NCBI RefSeq assembly: GCF_000250655.1
Contig: NC_016935.1
Coordinates: 7,148,001 to 7,212,000 of the forward strand
Direction of reading: 5' to 3'
Length of the DNA stretch: 64,000 nt
DNA from: Paenibacillus mucilaginosus 3016
GTDB taxonomy: Bacteria; Bacillota; Bacilli; Paenibacillales; NBRC-103111
The position numbers were made by a program, and so were the translations under genes. A model generated the notes under the pieces. The model did no database searches, had not been told where the DNA came from, and saw nothing but the letters and a program-made list of their open reading frames with translations. Shown here one piece after another: positions 59,963-64,000 of the stretch; within the stretch, counting starts at the first letter, position 1; every line of letters starts with the position of its first letter.

Positions 59963-60058
59963 CGGGAAACCAGCGGCTTCATGGCGCGAAGCCGAAGAGC
60001 GGAAAACCGGCGGCTTCATAGCCCGTCCGTTCCTCCGGGCGCGAAACCGAAGAGCAGG
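59963..60058. repeat. Two imperfect direct copies of a 40-base unit
   Basis: GGAAACCAGCGGCTTCATGGC...GCGAAGCCGAAGAGC is followed by GAAAACCGGCGGCTTCATAGC...GCGAAACCGAAGAGC. The second copy has about 17 extra bases with an inner hairpin. Confidence 0.6.
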
Positions 60059-60310
60059 AAAGCGAGACAGCCGTGCCTTAGAGACGAAAATGGCTGCTGG
60101 GCGGCACATCCCTATCGGGGGCGGACGAACAGCAGACAGCGGCAAAATCCTATGTCTTCCTATGTACTTACGGATACTTCATATGTATGGATCAGTATGG
60201 CTCAAGTGCTTATGTTCTATGTACCACTTATGGGGTGTTTTGAAACGCCGGCTGCAGCCATATGGGCTCCCGTGTTCGGGGGCGTCGGGGTAATCCGCGT
60301 TTTTAGGGTA

Positions 60311-60349
60311 AAACAAAGGCACGCTTGTGGAACACACGTGCCTTTGTTT
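60311..60349 (-). terminator. Terminator after tig
   Basis: AAACAAAGGCACG and CGTGCCTTTGTTT form a perfect 13-pair stem with a 13-base loop, followed by T-rich sequence on the minus strand. Confidence 0.85.
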
Positions 60350-60390
60350 CTATCTCTATAGTACGCGGTAAGCGTTAGGCGGACCTAAGC

Positions 60391-61680
60391 TTAAGCCGAT
60401 TTGCTGTTGTCAACCAGGAATGCCACGGTCTTGCGGGTGATGATGTCAGCCAGCAGCGTGGACAGGTTGCCGTTGGAAGTGAAGATGCTGCGGATCTCGG
60501 CTGCGGAACGGCCGTACATGCCGGCCAGGTTCTCGAACTCGGCGTTGATCTCTTCCTCGGTTACCTCGATGCCTTCCTTCTTCGCGACGGCTTCAAGAAC
60601 CAGGTTGTTGCGGACGCGCTTCTCAGCGTCGCCGCGCATTTGGCCCTTGAGGTCTTCAGCGCTTTGGCCGGTGAACTGGTAGTACATGTCAATGTTCATG
60701 CCTTGCGTACGCAGACGGTTTTCGAATTCCTTCAGCATTTGCTCGGTTTCGTCATTGATCATGACTTCCGGGATGTCCACTGTAGCGGATGCAGCGACTT
60801 TCTCTACTGCGTCAGCTTCCTTCTTGGACTTCACTTCGTTCTCTTTGCGCTCTTGAAGCTTCTTCTGGAGATCGGCTTTGTACTCGTCCAGCGTTTCGAA
60901 CTCGCTTACGTCCTTCGCGAACTCATCGTCAAGCTCAGGCAGGTTCTTGCGCTTGATGTCGTGCAGTACGATCTTGAATACCGCTTCTTTGCCTTTGAGC
61001 TCTTCGGAGTGGTAGTTCTCAGGGAAGGTTACCGTGATATCCTTCTCGCCGCCCTTCTCAAGGCCGACTACCTGCTCTTCGAAGCCAGGGATGAAGCTGC
61101 CGGAGCCAAGCTCGAGGGAATATCTCTCGGCTTTGCCGCCTTCGAATGCTACGCCGTCAACAAAACCTTCGAAGTCAATCACAACGACATCGCCGTTTTG
61201 TGCAGCGCCTTCTTCAACTGGAACCAGCTCGGCGTGACGGTTTTGCATTTTTTGGAGTTCCTCTTGCACTTCTTCAGCCGAAACTTCGGAAGATACGGAC
61301 TCGAGTTCAAGGCCTTTGTACTCGCCGAGCTCCACTTCAGGCTTCACGACAACCTTCGCTTTGAACTTCAGCGTCTGGCCTTTCGCGAACTGCTCAACGT
61401 CTACTTCAGGACGGTCTACAGGCTCGATGCCCGTCTCGTTCACAGCGGCTACATAAGCATCGGGAACGATGAAATCCAGAGCGTCTTGATACAGGCTCTC
61501 CACGCCGAATTTGGATTCAAAAATAGCGCGAGGCACTTTGCCCTTGCGGAAACCCGGGACGTTCACTTTTTGTACGACTTTCTTGAATGCCTTGTCCAGA
61601 GCGGCGGCCACCTGTTCCGCTTCGACTTCAATATCAAGAACTCCAACGTTCTTCTCTATCTTTTCCCAGCTTGCTTTCAT
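60391..61680 (-). CDS. tig: Trigger factor (ribosome-bound chaperone)
   Basis: A 429-residue trigger factor: N-terminal ribosome-binding domain with VPGFRKGKVPR near 45, central FKBP-type peptidyl-prolyl isomerase domain (about 150-245, GDVVVIDFEGFVDG), and a helical C-terminal chaperone domain. ATG 61680 is preferred, after GGAGGGG. The order tig-clpP-clpX is common in bacteria. Confidence 0.97.
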   Translation of the reverse strand: MKASWEKIEKNVGVLDIEVEAEQVAAALDKAFKKVVQKVNVPGFRKGKVPRAIFESKFGVESLYQDALDFIVPDAYVAAVNETGIEPVDRPEVDVEQFAKGQTLKFKAKVVVKPEVELGEYKGLELESVSSEVSAEEVQEELQKMQNRHAELVPVEEGAAQNGDVVVIDFEGFVDGVAFEGGKAERYSLELGSGSFIPGFEEQVVGLEKGGEKDITVTFPENYHSEELKGKEAVFKIVLHDIKRKNLPELDDEFAKDVSEFETLDEYKADLQKKLQERKENEVKSKKEADAVEKVAASATVDIPEVMINDETEQMLKEFENRLRTQGMNIDMYYQFTGQSAEDLKGQMRGDAEKRVRNNLVLEAVAKKEGIEVTEEEINAEFENLAGMYGRSAAEIRSIFTSNGNLSTLLADIITRKTVAFLVDNSKSA

Positions 61681-61845
61681 TTTATGCTTTCCCCTCCAAA
61701 AATTATCCATCGCAATTTTGTCACGCGGCAGTGCCATGAAACTGCCACGGACGAGCCTGCCAATATAACCATTCCATTATAACCATTATATAACGGCTTT
61801 TCAAGGCTTGTCCTTAAGGCGCTTTCAGCCCGCAGCGGCGGAGCC

Positions 61846-62766
61846 TCACGGTCTCCGGCTGAACATCGTCTGGGCGAAGAGCTGCATCGTCCGGTAGGCC
61901 TGCTCCCACTGGAACATGAGATCGCTTGTAATCCCGTACAATTCAAAAATCTCCGCCCGGTCCCCTCCGTCGAAAACCTTCTCGAGAAGGGTCAGGTGGA
62001 GCGCGGCCGCCCATACATCCACACAGGCGGGGTCCTGCTTCAGCATCTGGCGGTAGGCCGAGGTGCCGTACACGAACGCCAGAAACTCATTCCACGTCTC
62101 CGCAGCAAAATAAGATAAGGCCGGATACTGCATCTCGCTGATTTCCTGCACTCTTGCGATTATCTCCTGAATCTGCGCCGGGAACTGGTCGAAGCCCGCC
62201 GGCGTCTCTTCGATCTCGATCTCCGTGCTCTCCCCGTTTTTGCTCAGGGCTAGGGTCCCGCTGACGCCCCGTTTGCGCAGCGTCTGCAGGGTTTTGAACT
62301 GGATCAGGGGATGCATCGGCCGCTCCGCAACCCATTCGAGCAGCGCGTCATCAATGGCCGGGTGATCCAGGAACGCCAGCTGGTCGAGCGCCAGCAGCTG
62401 TTTATCCACCGCTTCCTGGTTCATCAGGTGCTCCAGCAGCTTCTCGGCGTACTCCCCGCTGTCTTCGTGCCTGCCGTTCAGGTGCTGCCGCAGCAGCTCC
62501 TCTTCATCCCACTCTGGGTCCTCGTCCGTTCCCGGGTTCCCTTCCCCGTGAAAAGCAGCATCCGGAAACATCATCTGAAGCCAGTCGAGGAGCGACTGCC
62601 ATTCCTCCCGGGCCTTCTCGTCGCCTGTCCTGCAGGAGAGGAGAAACTGCAGCAGCCGGGTCGTCTCCCCGTACCGCTCGGATTCGAGCAGCCGGGTCAG
62701 CTCGAATTGGTAGTATTCAACCGTCTTCGGAAACAGAATGACGTTGTCGCTTGGCTGCCCGCTCAT
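61846..62766 (-). CDS. Conserved protein in the position of B. subtilis YsoA
   Basis: A 306-residue acidic, mostly helical protein. The start SDNVILFPKTVEYYQFELTRLLESERYGETTRLLQFLL resembles helical-repeat (TPR-like) scaffolds, and the sequence ends without export signals or membrane segments. In B. subtilis the TPR protein gene ysoA lies directly upstream of tig, which is the basis of this call. Function unknown. Confidence 0.6.
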   Translation of the reverse strand: MSGQPSDNVILFPKTVEYYQFELTRLLESERYGETTRLLQFLLSCRTGDEKAREEWQSLLDWLQMMFPDAAFHGEGNPGTDEDPEWDEEELLRQHLNGRHEDSGEYAEKLLEHLMNQEAVDKQLLALDQLAFLDHPAIDDALLEWVAERPMHPLIQFKTLQTLRKRGVSGTLALSKNGESTEIEIEETPAGFDQFPAQIQEIIARVQEISEMQYPALSYFAAETWNEFLAFVYGTSAYRQMLKQDPACVDVWAAALHLTLLEKVFDGGDRAEIFELYGITSDLMFQWEQAYRTMQLFAQTMFSRRP

Positions 62767-63043
62767 CTTACACCGTCCTTCCCGCTAGGGCATCTATGAA
62801 AGCCAGTGTACCCGAAATAGGCCGTGAAAGCAAAGCCGAGGCCCCTCCGACCGCTCCGCTCCAAGCCCGGCTGCAGAAAGGGGGACCCGGTCCAGGAGGC
62901 AGGTAAAGCGCCCGCCCGGACGGGCAGCCAAGAGCCCGTCATCCCTCCGCATCCCCAGTACACACCCCTATGTGCTCTCCGCAGCATCTGCCGTATGTCG
63001 TCCTTTCCACTTTCCTTATCAGGCCGTGGGCTCTGCACCGCCC

Positions 63044-64000
63044 TTACCGCTGATTATACCTCTCCAGCGTATACTTGCCCCCCGAAACGATGTAGGGCTT
63101 GACGCGGATCTGCCGCAGCGAGCTCTCCTTTAGCTTCTCTGCCGCGAGCTCCGCCTTCCGGCGGGGCGGCAGAACGGCGGCGGTCCGGTACCGGTGCTGC
63201 TGCAGCCCGTACAGATCCCCCTTCAGCTTCAGGCCCGCCGCATAGGTCCGGCGGATCTCTTCCTCAATGAGCCGGGCGGCCTTGCCGGCCAGCTCCTCCT
63301 CGGTCATGGGACGCTTGAGCTCGGATACCGTGCCCTGCACGGATACCTCCAGGTCGTAGACCGGCGCTCCGTTCTCCTCGCCCTCGATGATCGTGTAACG
63401 GGGTTTGCGCATCCGCAGGATCGCGGTCTCTTCTCCCCCCTCTTCAATATCCAGCCAGGCCCTGTGGGTGGTCCGCTCCAGCCAGTGCAGCCCTTGAAGC
63501 TGCTCCATCGAAAGAGCTCCCAAGGTTTTCTGCCCCTGGATTAGATAGGCTCCGCTGATGCGCTGGGAGGGGACCGGCTCCAGGTTTTTCTTCCAGTACT
63601 CCTTCGAGAGGGAGACCGAGGGCAGCAGGACGCAGCGGTACGGCTCATAAAAACCGGCCATGAAGCGGCTCAGCCGGATCGGACGGATGCTCGACGAGGC
63701 GAAATAATTGTCCTCCGGCGAATGCAGAATCATGCCGAGGCGGGTGCGCTCGAAATTCGGAGAGGCGATGAACAGCGCCGGGATGCTGTCGCGTGTCCCG
63801 AACACCCACATCGTATAGCGCATCTCATAGTAGCGGAAAAAGGATTCGAGCACATCGGAGACGTTGGTCATCCGCAGCAGCGTATCCCCGAGCAGCAGCG
63901 AGGTTACATGCCCCCAGTACAGCTTGTGCTCGGAATTCGCCATGATCCGGCCCACGGCTTCGACGTAGCTCTTGCCCCGTCCTTCGGCAATCCAGGCCGG
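63044..64000 (-). CDS. Ger(x)C family spore germination lipoprotein, C-terminal part
   Basis: The reading frame is open to the window edge, so the gene continues beyond 64000 and its lipoprotein signal is not seen. The visible 318 residues begin PAWIAEGRGKSYVEAVGRIM and include NSEHKLYWGHVTSLLLGD, the typical GerC segment (short-turn, then LYWGH), and a C-terminal domain with EEEIRRTYAAGLKLKGDLYG near the end. GerC-type subunits work with GerA and GerB membrane proteins in nutrient-germinant receptors; those genes would be expected further right. Confidence 0.8.
   Translation of the reverse strand, partial: PAWIAEGRGKSYVEAVGRIMANSEHKLYWGHVTSLLLGDTLLRMTNVSDVLESFFRYYEMRYTMWVFGTRDSIPALFIASPNFERTRLGMILHSPEDNYFASSSIRPIRLSRFMAGFYEPYRCVLLPSVSLSKEYWKKNLEPVPSQRISGAYLIQGQKTLGALSMEQLQGLHWLERTTHRAWLDIEEGGEETAILRMRKPRYTIIEGEENGAPVYDLEVSVQGTVSELKRPMTEEELAGKAARLIEEEIRRTYAAGLKLKGDLYGLQQHRYRTAAVLPPRRKAELAAEKLKESSLRQIRVKPYIVSGGKYTLERYNQR

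Larger units (their letters stand above)
59684..60390. other. Repeat-rich gap between clpP and tig
   Basis: A 707-base gap with the clpP promoter, the second composite intergenic element (59771-59950), a pair of imperfect direct repeats (59963-60058) and the tig terminator. The remaining part (60060-60310) shows nothing I can name. Confidence 0.6.

Overview
The window is a 64 kb piece of chromosome from a GC-rich, endospore-forming Bacillota, most likely Paenibacillus or a close relative. The evidence is the sporulation genes (spo0B, spoIVFA, spoIVFB, spoVID, a spoIIB-like SPOR protein, cwlD, a GerC-type germination lipoprotein), an SLH-domain amidase, firmicute-type L27 with its processing protease Prp, a valS T-box, and strong GGAGG ribosome binding sites. 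No tRNA, rRNA, CRISPR array, prophage or complete insertion sequence was seen.

Almost everything is read from the minus strand, so it is best followed from high to low coordinates. The order is that of the Bacillus subtilis clpX-lon-hem-valS-folC-mre-min-spoIVF-rplU-obg segment: a GerC-type lipoprotein (cut by the window end), a YsoA-like protein, tig, clpP, clpX, ispG, a polysaccharide-deacetylase-like gene and divergent cwlD, lonB, lon, engB, a conserved unknown, speD, the tetrapyrrole operon hemA-hemX-(precorrin-2 dehydrogenase)-hemC-cobA/hemD-hemB, then hemE-hemH, hemL, a secreted glycosidase-like gene (+), a 53-codon membrane gene with a RluA-type pseudouridine synthase, spoVID, T-box-controlled valS-folC-murC, the SPOR protein, an SLH amidase (+), a DUF4321 gene, maf, radC, mreBCD, minCD, rodA, spoIVFA-spoIVFB, rng, rplU-prp-rpmA, spo0B-obg. 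In B. subtilis obg is followed by pheB. Here a nitrate-assimilation block (narK, nasC, a TrpD-like protein, all minus) and two plus-strand genes (ABC ATPase, Nudix) sit between obg and pheB-hom.

The genes form a few working groups: protein quality control (tig, clpP, clpX, lon, lonB), haem plus sirohaem synthesis (hem cluster with cobA/hemD and a Met8-like dehydrogenase), cell shape and division (mreBCD, minCD, rodA, murC), spore development, ribosome and GTPase functions, and nitrogen assimilation under a perfect GlnR/TnrA operator. Sirohaem made by the hem cluster is the cofactor of assimilatory nitrite reductase, which links two of these groups, although no nitrite reductase lies in the window.

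Three points stand out. First, minC and minD each carry a palindromic ATAAACG...CGTTTAT element at the same distance from their start codons. Second, the two large gene-free gaps (46.4-47.4 kb and 59.7-60.4 kb) hold related composite elements with conserved flanks around hairpins whose stems differ entirely in sequence. Third, several genes are interrupted by single-base frameshifts: clpX (which also has an altered Walker B glutamate), the glycosidase gene, an unknown gene at 47.4 kb, and possibly spo0B. These are either sequence errors or real decay.
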